Assembly (NCBI GenBank): GCA_046328525.1
Contig: JAXLWK010000006.1
Span: 186,001-250,000, forward strand
Direction: 5' to 3'
Length of the DNA stretch: 64,000 nt
DNA from: JBDHWG01 sp046328525
Lineage (GTDB): Bacteria; Chloroflexota; Anaerolineae; Epilineales; JAHCIE01
Below are positions 43,545-55,736 of this stretch, in pieces (position 1 is the stretch's first letter; each line of letters begins with the position of its first letter). The notes under the pieces were generated by a model. That model was not told where the DNA came from, made no database searches, and saw only the letters and a program-made list of their open reading frames with translations. Both the position numbers and the translations under genes were made by a program.

Positions 43545-44744
43545 TCAGGCGCTCCACGCGCTTTGAATCTTGGCGGCGGCGGCGGCGATGTCTTCCATGT
43601 CACTCTCGTCGCCGAGCAGGGCGAACTGGAAGAACCAGATGCCGTTCGCGGCGGCGGCCTCGGTGACGGGGTAGAGCGCGGCCCAGGCGTCGGCTGGCGG
43701 CGTGTCGGGGACGGCGTTGCGGATGGCCGCCTGGCGGTACAGCGGGACGTAGCCCGGGCTGACCGGGGTGATGCCCTCGGCGCGCAGGGCGGCGATGAAC
43801 TCCTCGCGGGAGTGGCCGCCGAAGGCGTCGGCGTCGTAGCGCACCAGGAACAGGTGTCGCCCGTGGGAGGTGACGCGCCCATCCTCGGGCAGCGGGCGCA
43901 AGCCGGGGATCTGGCCCAGGAGCTGCCCCAGGCGGCGGGCGTTGGCTTCGCGCACCGGCATGTGTTCCTGGAGCCGGTCGAGCTGGGCGAGCAGGATCGC
44001 GGCCTCCCACTCGGCCATGCGCAGGTTGCCGCCTAGCAACTCGTGCTGATACCAGCCGCCGCTGCGCACGCGCCCCACGTTGTGCAGCGACCACAGTATT
44101 TCGGACAGCTCCTCGTCGTTGGTGACGACGAGGCCGCCCTCGCCGGCGGTGATGTTCTTGCTGCTCTGGAAGCTGAACGTGCCCAGGTCGCCGATCGCCC
44201 CGACGCGCTGCCCGCACCACTCTGCGCCCCACGCCTGGGCCGCGTCCTCCAGCACTTTGAGGTTGTGGCGGCGGGCGACGGCCAGGATGCCCTCCATGTC
44301 GGCCGGGCGGCCGGCGACGTGCACCGGGATGATGGCTTTCGTGCGCTCAGTGATCGCCGCCTCGATCTGACGTGGGTCCATTAGGAAGCTGTCTGGCTCG
44401 ATGTCCACGAACACCGGCCGCGCCCCGACGGTCAGGGCGGCGCTCGCTGTGGCGATGAAGGTGTAGGGCGAGGTGATGACCTCGTCGCCGGGGCCGACGC
44501 CGATGGCGCGCAGAGCCAGCTCCAGGGCGAGCGTGCCGTTGGGGACGCAGACGCCGAAGCGCGCGCCCTGGAACGCCGCGAAGCGTTCCTCGAACGTCTT
44601 GACCTTGCTGCCGGCGAACATGCCCCACTTGCCAGAGTGCAGCACCTCCAGCAGCTCGCGCTCCTCGCGCTCGTCCCAGACCGGCCAGGCGGGGAAGGGG
44701 CGGGTGCGCACGGGCACGCCGCCGTCAATTGCCAGTTTGTGCAT
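43545..44744 (-). CDS. DegT/DnrJ/EryC1-family PLP aminotransferase
   Basis: 399 aa. PLP lysine in SFQSSKNITAGEGG; PNGTLALELALRAIGVGPGDEV and SPYTFIATASA are family signatures. Usually makes amino sugars from nucleotide keto-sugars, or takes part in scyllo-inosamine/amino-sugar metabolism. Lies 23 nt after the DAO oxidase gene in the same operon. Confidence 0.9.
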   Translation of the reverse strand: MHKLAIDGGVPVRTRPFPAWPVWDEREERELLEVLHSGKWGMFAGSKVKTFEERFAAFQGARFGVCVPNGTLALELALRAIGVGPGDEVITSPYTFIATASAALTVGARPVFVDIEPDSFLMDPRQIEAAITERTKAIIPVHVAGRPADMEGILAVARRHNLKVLEDAAQAWGAEWCGQRVGAIGDLGTFSFQSSKNITAGEGGLVVTNDEELSEILWSLHNVGRVRSGGWYQHELLGGNLRMAEWEAAILLAQLDRLQEHMPVREANARRLGQLLGQIPGLRPLPEDGRVTSHGRHLFLVRYDADAFGGHSREEFIAALRAEGITPVSPGYVPLYRQAAIRNAVPDTPPADAWAALYPVTEAAAANGIWFFQFALLGDESDMEDIAAAAAKIQSAWSA

Positions 44745-44767
44745 TTCTCACTTCCATGTACTGACCA

Positions 44768-45922
44768 CTAGCCGTGCAGCGTCATAGGGGCCTGCCCGGC
44801 CAGGTCGTCGAAGCGGGCGCGGCGAAACGCGGCCAGCGGCAGCGACGAGTCGCCGGTCGTGGCAAGCTCGCGGATGATGCGGCCAGTGATTGGCCCCAGG
44901 CAGAAGCCGTGGCCGGAGAAGCCCGCCGCGATCACCAACCCGTCTATCTCAGGCGCGCGCTCCAGGATCGGCAGGGCGTCTGGCGTCATGTCAATGAGGC
45001 CGCCCCAGACGCGGGCGATGCGGGCCTGGGCCAGCGCCGGCAACACCTCGACGGCGCGAGCCAGCACAGCGGCCACGTCGCCCATTGGCGGCTGCACCGC
45101 GTCCGCCGTCAACCCACTCGCCGGCCACTCCCAGTCGCCGCCACTGCCGGTCATGCGAAATCGCCCGTCCACCTGCTGCCGGCCGGCGAAATCGCCGTTG
45201 CCGACGCCGAGCACCTGGCGCACCAGGGGCGGCAGGGGTGTCGTCCCGATGGCCGAAACATGGCGGACGGCGATGGGCAGGTGGATGCTGAGAGGGGCCA
45301 GGAGCCGGTCCGAATAGACGCCGGCGGCGACGACGACGATATCGGCAGGGTAGAGGCCGCACGGTGTGCGCACGCCTCCCACCCGGCCGCCCGCGACTTC
45401 GATGCTGAGCGCCTCGGTGCGCGTCAGGATGGCCGCGCCGCGCCGCTGCGCGGCTGTCGCGAACGCCTGCACGACCTTGAGCGGGTTGGCGTGACCGTCG
45501 GTGGGGCAGGAGGAGGCGGCGAGAATGGACGGGGCGAGGGCGGGGGCCAGCCGCCGCGCGTCGTCGCCGTCGAGATACGCCAGCGGCAGGCCCAGCGCTC
45601 GCCCCTCGTCCACGACGCGGGCGATGGCCCCGACTTCCGCCTCGGTGCGCGCCAGGCGCAGGTTGCCGTCCTGGCGGTACTCCACGTCGGCGTCTAGCTC
45701 GTCGGCCAGGCGCTCCCAGCGGCCCACGGCGGCAACGGCCAGGGGGATCTCGGACGGGTCACGGCCGGATTGGCGCACGCCGGCGAGCGTCCAGCCGGAC
45801 GCCATGCTTGCCAGGTCGCCCTTCTCGACGAGTGTGACCGACGCGCCGGCGCCGGCCAGCTCGTACGCCGCCGCTACGCCGCTGATGCCTCCACCAATAA
45901 TGACCACATCCCTCGGCTGCAT
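44768..45922 (-). CDS. DAO-family FAD-dependent oxidoreductase
   Basis: 384 aa from ATG 45922 (AGGATGGACTG upstream; the longer open frame upstream is not coding). FAD motif IIGGGISGVAAAYELAGAG at residues 8-26; C-terminal IDMTPDALPILERAPE and AAGFSGHGFCLGPITG match D-amino-acid / sarcosine / glycine-oxidase-like enzymes. Second oxidase of this class in the region. Product would be an imine and H2O2. Confidence 0.88.
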   Translation of the reverse strand: MQPRDVVIIGGGISGVAAAYELAGAGASVTLVEKGDLASMASGWTLAGVRQSGRDPSEIPLAVAAVGRWERLADELDADVEYRQDGNLRLARTEAEVGAIARVVDEGRALGLPLAYLDGDDARRLAPALAPSILAASSCPTDGHANPLKVVQAFATAAQRRGAAILTRTEALSIEVAGGRVGGVRTPCGLYPADIVVVAAGVYSDRLLAPLSIHLPIAVRHVSAIGTTPLPPLVRQVLGVGNGDFAGRQQVDGRFRMTGSGGDWEWPASGLTADAVQPPMGDVAAVLARAVEVLPALAQARIARVWGGLIDMTPDALPILERAPEIDGLVIAAGFSGHGFCLGPITGRIIRELATTGDSSLPLAAFRRARFDDLAGQAPMTLHG

Positions 45923-45964
45923 CAGTCCATCCTGCTTTCTCGCTCCATCCTGGGAATGGTTTTG

Positions 45965-45988
45965 TAACGCAAAGGCGCAAAGGAAGAC
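45965..45988. repeat. Half CGCAAAG repeat
   Basis: GTAACGCAAAGGCGCAAAGG equals one arm of the 4682-4768 repeat. It fills the gap between two operon genes. Confidence 0.4.
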
Positions 45989-46001
45989 GAGATGCGCTGC
46001 A

Positions 46002-46925
46002 TTACGGCGCCGCCAAAGCGCGGGCGATCTCGCGCCCGATGGCCGGGATGGCGGCCGCGCCGAGGAAGCCGTGCAGCATTCCGTCGAGGCGCATCGTGGC
46101 GACCGGGACACCGGCCTGGCGCAGGCGCTCGGCGTAGGCCGCGCCCTCGTCGCGCAGTGGATCGTACTCCGCCGTCACGACCAGCGCCGGCGGCAGGCCC
46201 GACAGGTCATCGGCGCGCAGCGGCGAGGCGTAGGGGTGCGCGCCGTCCTCCGGCGCGGCCAGGTACTGCGCCCAGTACCAGACCATCGCGTCGCGCGTCA
46301 GGCCGTAGCCCTCGGCGCACTGCGTATAGGAGGCGGTGTCAAAGCTGTGGCTGGTGACCGGCACGATGAGCGCCTGGTAGGCGATGGGGGGGCCGCCGCG
46401 ATCCTTCGCCATCAGCGACACCACGGCGGCGAGATTGCCGCCCGCGCTGGCGCCCGCGACGGCGATGCGCCGCGGATCCTCGCCCATCTGCGCCGCGTTC
46501 TCCGCCACCCACGTCACGACGGCGTAGGCGTCCTCGGCGGCGGCGGGGAAGCGATGCTCCGGCGCGTGGCGGTAGTTGACCGAGACGAGGACGGCCCCGG
46601 CGCTGCGGCACAGCTGACGGCCGCGCACGTCGTCGGTGTCCAGGTCGCCGACGACCCAGCCGCCGCCGTGGAAGTAGACGATGACCGGCAGCGCGGGATG
46701 CCCTGCGCCGACGCCGGGCGGGGCATAGATGCGGACGGGAATGCCGCCGCCTGGGCCGGGGATCGTCCGGTCGTGGACGCGGCCGACCTCGTCATCCGGG
46801 CCGGGTAGCGGGCTGAAACGAATCGCCTGGGCGCGCGCGTCCTCGATACCCATCTCGTAGTAAGGGCGTAGCCCCAGACTCTCGCGCAGCGCCAGGAACT
46901 CAGCGGCTTCAGGATGCAGGGGCAT
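46002..46925 (-). CDS. HSL-family alpha/beta-hydrolase esterase
   Basis: 307 aa. HGGGW oxyanion motif, nucleophile GASAGG, Asp in EYDPLRDEG and His in LHGFLG complete the hormone-sensitive-lipase (type IV) set. Cleaves short-chain carboxyl esters. Member of the minus-strand operon, 15 nt after the CocE gene. Confidence 0.92.
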   Translation of the reverse strand: MPLHPEAAEFLALRESLGLRPYYEMGIEDARAQAIRFSPLPGPDDEVGRVHDRTIPGPGGGIPVRIYAPPGVGAGHPALPVIVYFHGGGWVVGDLDTDDVRGRQLCRSAGAVLVSVNYRHAPEHRFPAAAEDAYAVVTWVAENAAQMGEDPRRIAVAGASAGGNLAAVVSLMAKDRGGPPIAYQALIVPVTSHSFDTASYTQCAEGYGLTRDAMVWYWAQYLAAPEDGAHPYASPLRADDLSGLPPALVVTAEYDPLRDEGAAYAERLRQAGVPVATMRLDGMLHGFLGAAAIPAIGREIARALAAP

Positions 46926-46940
46926 GGGAGGTCTCCTTGA

Positions 46941-48632
46941 CTAACGCCCAATGACGGGCAGCACAATCCGCGACGGGCGGAGGGCATCGTGGAACACGGT
47001 GTTGCGCTGAACGCAGAACGAGCCGCCCTCGGCCGGGACGCCCCAGGCGCCGAGGTTGCGGTCGAAGCGCGGGAAGCTGCTGGAGCAAACAGCGACGCGG
47101 ATGCAGTGTCCCGCCTTGAACGTGTTGGCCGTCGCCCACAGGTCCACGACGAACTCGACCACCTCGCCCGGCGTCAGCGGCGACGGCTCGGTGTGGGAGG
47201 CGCGGTAGCGGGCGCGCAGGATGCCGTCGCACAGCAGGCGCGAGAAGCCGTCCTCGTCCACGTCGGTCAGCCGCACGGCCCAGTCGGTGTCCACCGCCGA
47301 CGACGCGCCGAGCAGCACGCACGACACCGGGCCGATGATGGTGAGGTCCTCCTCCAGCGGCGCGCTCGTGTAGGTCAGGCCCCAGGCTTCGGCCGGCGTC
47401 TGGTCCAGCGGGCCGGCGGGCATGTAGAGCGTGGGGCCGCCGAGGGTCGGTGTCGGGTCAGCGGGGTCGTAGACGAAGCTGTCCGCCGGCTCATCGCCGG
47501 TTGGCGGGGCCGGCGCCAGGGCGCCGCCCGTGCGGAAGTGCCAGGCCTGGTAGCGCGTCCCTGGCAGCGGGTAGGTGTCGGCGGTGCGCCAGCGGTTCTC
47601 GCCCATGACGAAGAGCTGCACCGGCGGCTCGTCCATGACGCCGTTCGGGATGCCCTTGAGCCAGTGATCGAACCACGGCAGGCGCATCTCATTATAGTCG
47701 CGCACGCTCGCCGCGCCGAAGTTGACCTCGCCCTGCGTTGGCTTGAGCATGTTGGCCGGGCTGTGGATCCACGGGCCGACGAGGAGGCGCTGGGCGTCCC
47801 GCGCCGCCTGGCTGCGGGCGTTGGCGCGCAGGCCCATGAAGTTCTTGAGCGTGCCGGCGATGAAGATGTCGAACCAGCCGCCGATGTGGAAGATGGGGGT
47901 GTCAATCTCGCGGTGCTGGCGGGCGATGCTCCACTGCTGCCAGAACGGACCGTCGGTGGGGTGGGCCAGAAACTCGTTGTACCAGTCCTCCAGCCCGACG
48001 ACCAGGGGGTCGGGGGCGAGGGGCAGGCGCTGGTAGAGGGCGGGCATGTCCTCGATGGCGTCGGCGAGCGCGGCGCGATGGCGCTCATGCTCCTCGCCGC
48101 TCACCAGGTGGGCCAGGTTGAAGAACTGCCAGCGCAGCGTCCAGTGGAGCATGAACCCCAGCTCGAACGCGCCGCCGTGGTAGACCCACTCCGCCCAATA
48201 ATCGGCGGCGGACTGGCGCGCGGCCATCGCCCGCAGGTGGGGCGGGCGCGTCGGGGCCATGCGGTACTGCGTCGCGCCGGCGTAGGAGCCGCCGATGGTA
48301 CCCACCCGCCCGTCACACCACGGCTGCGCGGCGATCCACTCCACGGTGTCGTAGCCGTCCCGATTCTCGCCCCAGCCGTCGTCCTTGAAGGGGTAGAAGC
48401 GCCCCTCGGACTGGAAGCGGCCGCGCACGTCCTGGATGACAACGGCGTAGCCGTGGTCGGTGAAGAAGCGCGGCGCGTCAATCTGTACCTCGATGGAGGC
48501 GTCCTTGCCGTAGGGCGTGCGCTCGACCAGGGCCGCAACGGGGGCGTCGCTGCGCGGCAGATACACGTCGGCGCGCAGGCGCGTGCCGTCGCGCATGGGA
48601 ACGACGACGTTGCGCAGGACGTGGCCGCTCAT
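46941..48632 (-). CDS. CocE/NonD-family hydrolase
   Basis: 563 aa. MRDGTRLRADVYLPR start, nucleophile GGSYAGATQ, and a C-terminal galactose-binding-like beta domain (WATANTFKAGH, IRVAVCSSSFPRFDRN) are typical of the X-Pro dipeptidyl-peptidase S15 / cocaine esterase group. It probably hydrolyses esters or acyl-amino acids. The start overlaps the DUF1801 stop by 4 nt. Confidence 0.9.
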   Translation of the reverse strand: MSGHVLRNVVVPMRDGTRLRADVYLPRSDAPVAALVERTPYGKDASIEVQIDAPRFFTDHGYAVVIQDVRGRFQSEGRFYPFKDDGWGENRDGYDTVEWIAAQPWCDGRVGTIGGSYAGATQYRMAPTRPPHLRAMAARQSAADYWAEWVYHGGAFELGFMLHWTLRWQFFNLAHLVSGEEHERHRAALADAIEDMPALYQRLPLAPDPLVVGLEDWYNEFLAHPTDGPFWQQWSIARQHREIDTPIFHIGGWFDIFIAGTLKNFMGLRANARSQAARDAQRLLVGPWIHSPANMLKPTQGEVNFGAASVRDYNEMRLPWFDHWLKGIPNGVMDEPPVQLFVMGENRWRTADTYPLPGTRYQAWHFRTGGALAPAPPTGDEPADSFVYDPADPTPTLGGPTLYMPAGPLDQTPAEAWGLTYTSAPLEEDLTIIGPVSCVLLGASSAVDTDWAVRLTDVDEDGFSRLLCDGILRARYRASHTEPSPLTPGEVVEFVVDLWATANTFKAGHCIRVAVCSSSFPRFDRNLGAWGVPAEGGSFCVQRNTVFHDALRPSRIVLPVIGR

Positions 48633-49057
48633 GCGTCTTTGGCCCTCGCGCGGCGCAACTCTTTGGGCATCCAGGCGACTTCGGCGGCCTCGCGGATGTA
48701 GCGCGCGAACACGTCGGGGCGGATGTCGTCGGGGCGGCGCACGGTGATGTAGCGGAGTTGGCGGCCGTCGCCCTCGAGGATGCTGGCCGGGTCGGCCATG
48801 TGGATGCCATGCTCGAAGCCGAGGACGACGTGGCTCTCAGTGGGATACACGAGGGCGAAGTAGACGCTGCGCTTACCTTCGACGGCGCGATAGCCAATCA
48901 GCCCCCAGCCGGTACGAACAGCTTCCTGGACGCCGGGCAGAGACTCTTTCACCAGGCTCCGAAGGGCGTTGGCAAGCGCCTGAATGTCCGGCGGGAACTT
49001 CGCCAGGAACTCCTCCGGCGTGGGCGGCGGCGGTTTTGGTGTCTTAGTTTGCGCCAT
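48629..49057 (-). CDS. DUF1801-family protein
   Basis: 142 aa from ATG 49057. Pattern FLAKFPPDIQALANALRSLV then RTGWGLIGYR and YFALVYP, FEHGIHM matches the DUF1801/YdhG fold, a small domain of unknown function. Translationally coupled to the CocE gene by ATGA overlap. Confidence 0.8.
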   Translation of the reverse strand: MAQTKTPKPPPPTPEEFLAKFPPDIQALANALRSLVKESLPGVQEAVRTGWGLIGYRAVEGKRSVYFALVYPTESHVVLGFEHGIHMADPASILEGDGRQLRYITVRRPDDIRPDVFARYIREAAEVAWMPKELRRARAKDA

Positions 49058-49067
49058 CGCTCTTTCT

Positions 49068-49508
49068 CTAAACAGGGACCAGGTGGAGGAATGTGTCTTG
49101 CGCGCCCGCCAGATCGGGAATGTCGTCGGGCATGCTGACCCAGAAGTGCGCGTACTCAAGCTCGGCCACATCCCCCTCTGACGGGCTTCGCTCCCAGTGC
49201 CGCCACGTGTCCGGCGCGTCGCTCTCGAGGACGAGGTGGAAGAAGTGGCGGCGGTGGATGATGTTGCGGCCCCAGCGCCGCAGGTCGAAATCCTGCGTGC
49301 CGAGGAAGGCGGCAATGCGCAGGTCACGCAGCCCCGTCTCTTCCTCGGCCTCGCGCAGCACGGCCTGCGACGGTGTCTCGCCTGGCTCCATCGTCCCGAC
49401 CGGTACCTGGATGCCCGCCTCGGGCGACGCCGGCTGACGGAAGACGAGCAGACGCCCGCCCCGCGTGATGTATGCCACAACCTTGCCGACGATGCGCGGT
49501 TCGTCCAT
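49068..49508 (-). CDS. NUDIX hydrolase
   Basis: 146 aa. The Nudix box GTMEPGETPSQAVLREAEEE-TGL fits GX5EX7REUXEEXGU. It hydrolyses a nucleoside diphosphate linked to X; the substrate is unknown. Directly behind the MEMO-like gene. Confidence 0.9.
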   Translation of the reverse strand: MDEPRIVGKVVAYITRGGRLLVFRQPASPEAGIQVPVGTMEPGETPSQAVLREAEEETGLRDLRIAAFLGTQDFDLRRWGRNIIHRRHFFHLVLESDAPDTWRHWERSPSEGDVAELEYAHFWVSMPDDIPDLAGAQDTFLHLVPV

Positions 49509-49514
49509 GCTGGT

Positions 49515-50390
49515 TCAGCGCAGCGGCTGCTGCTCGATCAGCGCGCCGGCCACCCACGTCGGCGGCGGCGCATTGTACATGTCGGTCGTGTCGGTGTAAC
49601 TCATGTCCAGGATATGACCCTGGAGCGGCCCCAGGAGGTAGCGCACGACCTGGCCGGCGTCTCGCGCGTCGCTCTTGGCGACGACGCAGTGCCCGTTGTA
49701 GCCCCAGTAGTCGCCGTCGCGCAGGAGGTCCAGCCCTTCCTGGATCGTCTTGCGCGCCAGGTCCAGCCCACCCCTGTCGGGGTACAAGGCGCTCGCCGGC
49801 GGCTCGCCGTAGCCGATGCCGTGGTGGAATGCGTCGGCGGTGGAGACGACGACGGCATCCTTGACGATGGCCTGCAGCTCCTCGATGCCGGGCAGAATCT
49901 CGGGTTTGCCGCCGGCCAGGTATGGGTAGCGGACGATCACCTGAGGAGGCTGGACGCCGCGCCGCCTGGCTTCCTCCTCCAGCAAGAAGAGGAAGTGGCG
50001 CAGGGAGTATTCGGTCTTCCAGTTGTCGTGGCCGGGCAGGCCTGGCCCCTGGATGCCCCAGGTCGCCTCTTGCGTGACGTCGGCCCCGTTGGCGACGCGG
50101 ACGCGGGCCTCTTGAAGCTCGTCGGTCAGGGCGTGCAATACGCCCACGGCCAGGACGCGGTCGGCGCCGGAGTCGAGGCACGCCTGGGCCGCGGCGGCAA
50201 TCTGGTGGCCGCAGTCGGCGATGCCGGCGTGGGGGAAGACGATGGAGCCGCCCTGGCGCAGCGTGTCGCCCAGGGACCACTGCCGCCCGCGCTCCAGAAG
50301 CTCGGTGACGCCAGCCTCGCCGAGGGCATCCTGTTCATCCTGCACCATCTGGTTCACGTAGTCGCTGAGTTTTTGCCGATCGAGTGACAT
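49515..50390 (-). CDS. MEMO1/LigB-like protein
   Basis: 291 aa from ATG 50390, because GAGGAGAT precedes it; a longer start at 50414 lacks a ribosome site. IVFPHAGIADCGHQIAAAA, AVGVLH, TEYSLRHFLFLL and STADAFHHGIGYG follow the order of MEMO / class III extradiol dioxygenase-like proteins with conserved His and Glu. The assignment is by motif order, not similarity search. First gene of the operon; function of bacterial MEMO relatives is largely unknown. Confidence 0.6.
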   Translation of the reverse strand: MSLDRQKLSDYVNQMVQDEQDALGEAGVTELLERGRQWSLGDTLRQGGSIVFPHAGIADCGHQIAAAAQACLDSGADRVLAVGVLHALTDELQEARVRVANGADVTQEATWGIQGPGLPGHDNWKTEYSLRHFLFLLEEEARRRGVQPPQVIVRYPYLAGGKPEILPGIEELQAIVKDAVVVSTADAFHHGIGYGEPPASALYPDRGGLDLARKTIQEGLDLLRDGDYWGYNGHCVVAKSDARDAGQVVRYLLGPLQGHILDMSYTDTTDMYNAPPPTWVAGALIEQQPLR

Positions 50391-50514
50391 ATCTCCTCGT
50401 AGGGTCACGCGCATCCGATGTCGTACCGACGCCAGGCGTCACGACGATCCAAAGAATAGCAGCAGGATAGGCTACGCAGGGCTGCTTGTCAAGCCGGAAT
50501 AGACGGCCAGCGGC

Positions 50515-50542
50515 TTGCCAACGTGGTACAATGCTGTAGAAT
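50515..50542 (+). promoter_or_regulatory. Promoter of the AI-2E-family gene
   Basis: TTGCCA (50515-50520), 16-nt spacer, TAGAAT (50537-50542); an alternative TACAAT lies at 50527-50532. It is the only promoter-like element in the divergent gap 50391-50589. Confidence 0.55.
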
Positions 50543-50589
50543 ACATTGTAGCATTGTCGTTACGGCGGTTCGACTCGGAGAGACCCCCT

Positions 50590-51894
50590 ATGCAGCGAAC
50601 CTGGTCTTATGGACGCATATTCCTCGCCACCCTGACGATTGTGGCGGCGTTGGTCATCGTGTCGGCCACCTATCTGGCGCGCGACACGCTGATCACGGTG
50701 TTCATCGCGATTCTGTTCTCTCTAGCGATGAAAGCACCGGTGGATTTCCTGGAGCGGCGCCGGGTGCCGCGACGGGTTGCCATGATTGTGGTGCTCGTCG
50801 TCTTGCTGGCCTTGTTTCCGCTGGTCATTGCTCTGCTGATCCCGCCCCTGGTGGACGAGGTGCCCGTACTGGTGAGCACGCTGGTGGATCAGTACGAGCG
50901 GATCGTCGTCGCGCCAGAGCAGCTCCAGATTTCTAACCCCGTCGTGCGCCAGATTATCACCCAGGTTGTCGAGCAGGCGAAGGCCATCAACGTCATCACG
51001 TATCTGCGCGACAATGCTGAGACGATCGCGTCCACGGCCGTCGGGTTCGCCTCGACCATCGTCAGCTCGGCGTTCATCTTCGTGTTCGTCGTGACCATCG
51101 CCTTCCTGTGGCTCGCCGACGCGGCGCGCGTGCGGGAGTGGGTTGTGCGCCTCGCCCCGCCGCCGGACCGGCCGCGGGCGCGCGGCATCTGGGACGACAT
51201 CGAGCGCCAACTGGGCGCGTATCTTCGCGGGCTGCTCGTGCTGGTGTTCCTGGTCGGCATCCTGGCCGGCCTGGGCTACCTGGTCATGGGCCTGCGATTT
51301 GGGACGGTCCTGGCGCTGCTCATGGGCCTGCTCCAGATCGTGCCTATTCCGGGGGTTGCGCCGCTGTTTGGCGCGATCCTGGTGTTCACGCTCACGATCA
51401 ACCAGGGACTCGCGTTGGCGATCATCGCCGTGGTGTGGACGCTCGTCATCATGAACGCGGTCAACTTCTTCCTCGTGCCGCGCGTCCTGGGGCAGGCGAT
51501 GGGTGTGAGCGCCATGACCATCCTGATTGGCCTGCTCATCTTTGGCAGCATTCTCGGTCCCATCGGCACGCTGTTGGCGATCCCGCTCCTCGCCATCGTT
51601 CAGATCATCATTGACCAGATCGTCACGGCGCGGGATGCCCGCTACTACCAGCGGGAAGCCGCTCAGAGCGTGGACGGCCCGCAGCACGCGGCCGCGGCGA
51701 TCTCGACGGAGCTGACCGAGCTGCGGGCGTTGCTGTCGTCGTCCGAACCGCTGCGGCCGGACGACCGCGACAGGGCCGTGGCGCGGCTGGATGATGCGCT
51801 GCGCCACCTGGAACCGACCCCCGTGGCGAAGACGACGGAGAGTGCGGCGGGGACGCCCGCCCGCGCCGACGACCGGGTGGCGGCGTCGAGCTAA
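50590..51894 (+). CDS. AI-2E family transporter
   Basis: 434 aa from ATG 50590 (GGAGAG upstream). Eight predicted membrane helices with the family's paired N-terminal helices, the FLERRRVPRRVAM loop and PGVAPLFGAILVF and IPLLAIVQIIID helices. The C-terminal 80 residues are soluble. Members export small molecules such as autoinducer-2 or act as Na+/H+ antiporters; the substrate here is unknown. Confidence 0.87.
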   Translation: MQRTWSYGRIFLATLTIVAALVIVSATYLARDTLITVFIAILFSLAMKAPVDFLERRRVPRRVAMIVVLVVLLALFPLVIALLIPPLVDEVPVLVSTLVDQYERIVVAPEQLQISNPVVRQIITQVVEQAKAINVITYLRDNAETIASTAVGFASTIVSSAFIFVFVVTIAFLWLADAARVREWVVRLAPPPDRPRARGIWDDIERQLGAYLRGLLVLVFLVGILAGLGYLVMGLRFGTVLALLMGLLQIVPIPGVAPLFGAILVFTLTINQGLALAIIAVVWTLVIMNAVNFFLVPRVLGQAMGVSAMTILIGLLIFGSILGPIGTLLAIPLLAIVQIIIDQIVTARDARYYQREAAQSVDGPQHAAAAISTELTELRALLSSSEPLRPDDRDRAVARLDDALRHLEPTPVAKTTESAAGTPARADDRVAASS

Positions 51895-51912
51895 GGGAAA
51901 GGAAAAGCTGGC

Positions 51913-52518
51913 ATGCTCAAGGCGATTGAGTCGGCGACGCGGGTGCTTCGGCTGGGGCCTACCATCGCCCTGACCCCGGCCCAGTTCTACGACATGTGCC
52001 GAGCCAACCCCGACTTGCAGCTAGAGATGAACGCCGAGGGGGAGATCATCATCATGCCACCAGCCGGGGGACACTCAAGCGCCAGGAACGCGAAGCTCAC
52101 GGCTCGTCTCGTCGTTTGGGCGGAGAAGGATGGAAGCGGCCAGGTTTTTGACTCGTCCGGCGGCTTCGAGCTTCCCAATGGCGCGGTTCGCGCGCCCGAC
52201 GCTGCCTGGGTTCTCAAGAGCCGGCTGGCTCGGTTCACGTTCCAGGAGCGGGAGCGCTTCCTGCCCCTGTGCCCGGACTTCGTCGCCGAGCTGCGCTCGC
52301 CCACCGACGCGCTGGAAACGCTGCAAGACAAGATGGCGGAGTACATCGCCAACGGGGCGCGCCTGGGCTGGCTGCTGGACCCGTTCGACCGCCGCGTGTA
52401 CGTCTACCGCCCCGACGCCCAGGTGGAGGTGGTCGCCGACGCCGAACGCATCAGCGGCGACCCCGTCCTGCTCGGCTTCAGCCTGGAGCTAGAGCGGATT
52501 TGGGAGACGGATCGTTAG
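51913..52518 (+). CDS. Uma2-family (DUF820) putative nuclease
   Basis: 201 aa. Typical Uma2 order: LQLEMNAEGEIIIMPPAGG, RAPDAAWV (PD), LCPDFVAELRSPTDAL (ExK-like acid) and IANGARLGWLLDPFDRRVYVYRP. PD-(D/E)xK fold; function in bacteria unknown, possibly a nuclease of mobile or defence type. It starts 18 nt after the transporter gene and may be co-transcribed with it and the DUF2283 gene. Confidence 0.87.
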   Translation: MLKAIESATRVLRLGPTIALTPAQFYDMCRANPDLQLEMNAEGEIIIMPPAGGHSSARNAKLTARLVVWAEKDGSGQVFDSSGGFELPNGAVRAPDAAWVLKSRLARFTFQERERFLPLCPDFVAELRSPTDALETLQDKMAEYIANGARLGWLLDPFDRRVYVYRPDAQVEVVADAERISGDPVLLGFSLELERIWETDR

Positions 52519-52520
52519 CC

Positions 52521-52727
52521 ATGAGAGTGATCTACGATCCTGAGACAGACACGCTGAGTGTTATTCTATCCGGCGCTCTGGTCGTGGAGAGCGACGAAGA
52601 TAAGCCGGGCATCATCCTGGACTACGATGACGGGGGCAACCTGGTATCGCTCGAAATCCTGGATGCCTCGCGTCGAGTCTCGTCACCGCACCATATGGAC
52701 TTCCAGGTCACGCCACAGCCGTCGTAG
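52521..52727 (+). CDS. DUF2283 protein
   Basis: 68 aa from ATG 52521, 2 nt after the Uma2 stop. MRVIYDPETDTLSVILSG and GIILDYDDGGNLVSLEILDAS are the DUF2283 signature, a small antitoxin-like fold. Paralog of the gene at 59714. It may regulate or neutralise a partner; here Uma2 is the only candidate. Confidence 0.82.
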   Translation: MRVIYDPETDTLSVILSGALVVESDEDKPGIILDYDDGGNLVSLEILDASRRVSSPHHMDFQVTPQPS

Positions 52728-52748
52728 CCCTGAGGAGAGCGAACAAAA

Positions 52749-52785
52749 ACACCCGGCCCTCGCAAGAGGGCCGGGTGTCTTCGTT
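52749..52785 (+). terminator. Intrinsic terminator behind DUF2283
   Basis: ACACCCGGCCCTC pairs perfectly with GAGGGCCGGGTGT around GCAA, followed by CTTCGTTT; an AACAAAAAC tract on the other side makes it a good bidirectional terminator for the convergent ppdK gene. Confidence 0.8.
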
Positions 52786-52789
52786 TCAA

Positions 52790-52865
52790 CCCCCTCTCCC
52801 CTCGTGGGAGAGGGGCCAGACCTATCCTCCCCCTCTCCCACGGGGGGAGAGGGAAGGGGTGAGGG
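52790..52865. repeat. CCCTCTCCC inverted repeat, copy 2
   Basis: CCCCTCTCCCCTCGTGGGAG and CCCTCTCCCACGGGGGGAGAGGG hairpins in tandem. Same family as 22261-22359. Confidence 0.7.
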
Positions 52866-52872
52866 GCGGGTC

Positions 52873-55620
<2,748 letters not shown>

Positions 55621-55736
55621 TTAAAGCTCTCCTTGAGACTGGTTCCCCTTGACGGGGGTTGGGCGCGCCTCGCTGTGCTCCTTTTCTCTCGCTCCACATC
55701 GGAGGCCAGCAGGACCAGACTGGGCGCGCTGAACCG

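Noticed and set aside
55621..55736. T-box or other leader upstream of ppdK
   Set aside because: Only a short GGTTCCCC/GGGGGTT pairing is visible; no T-box features.
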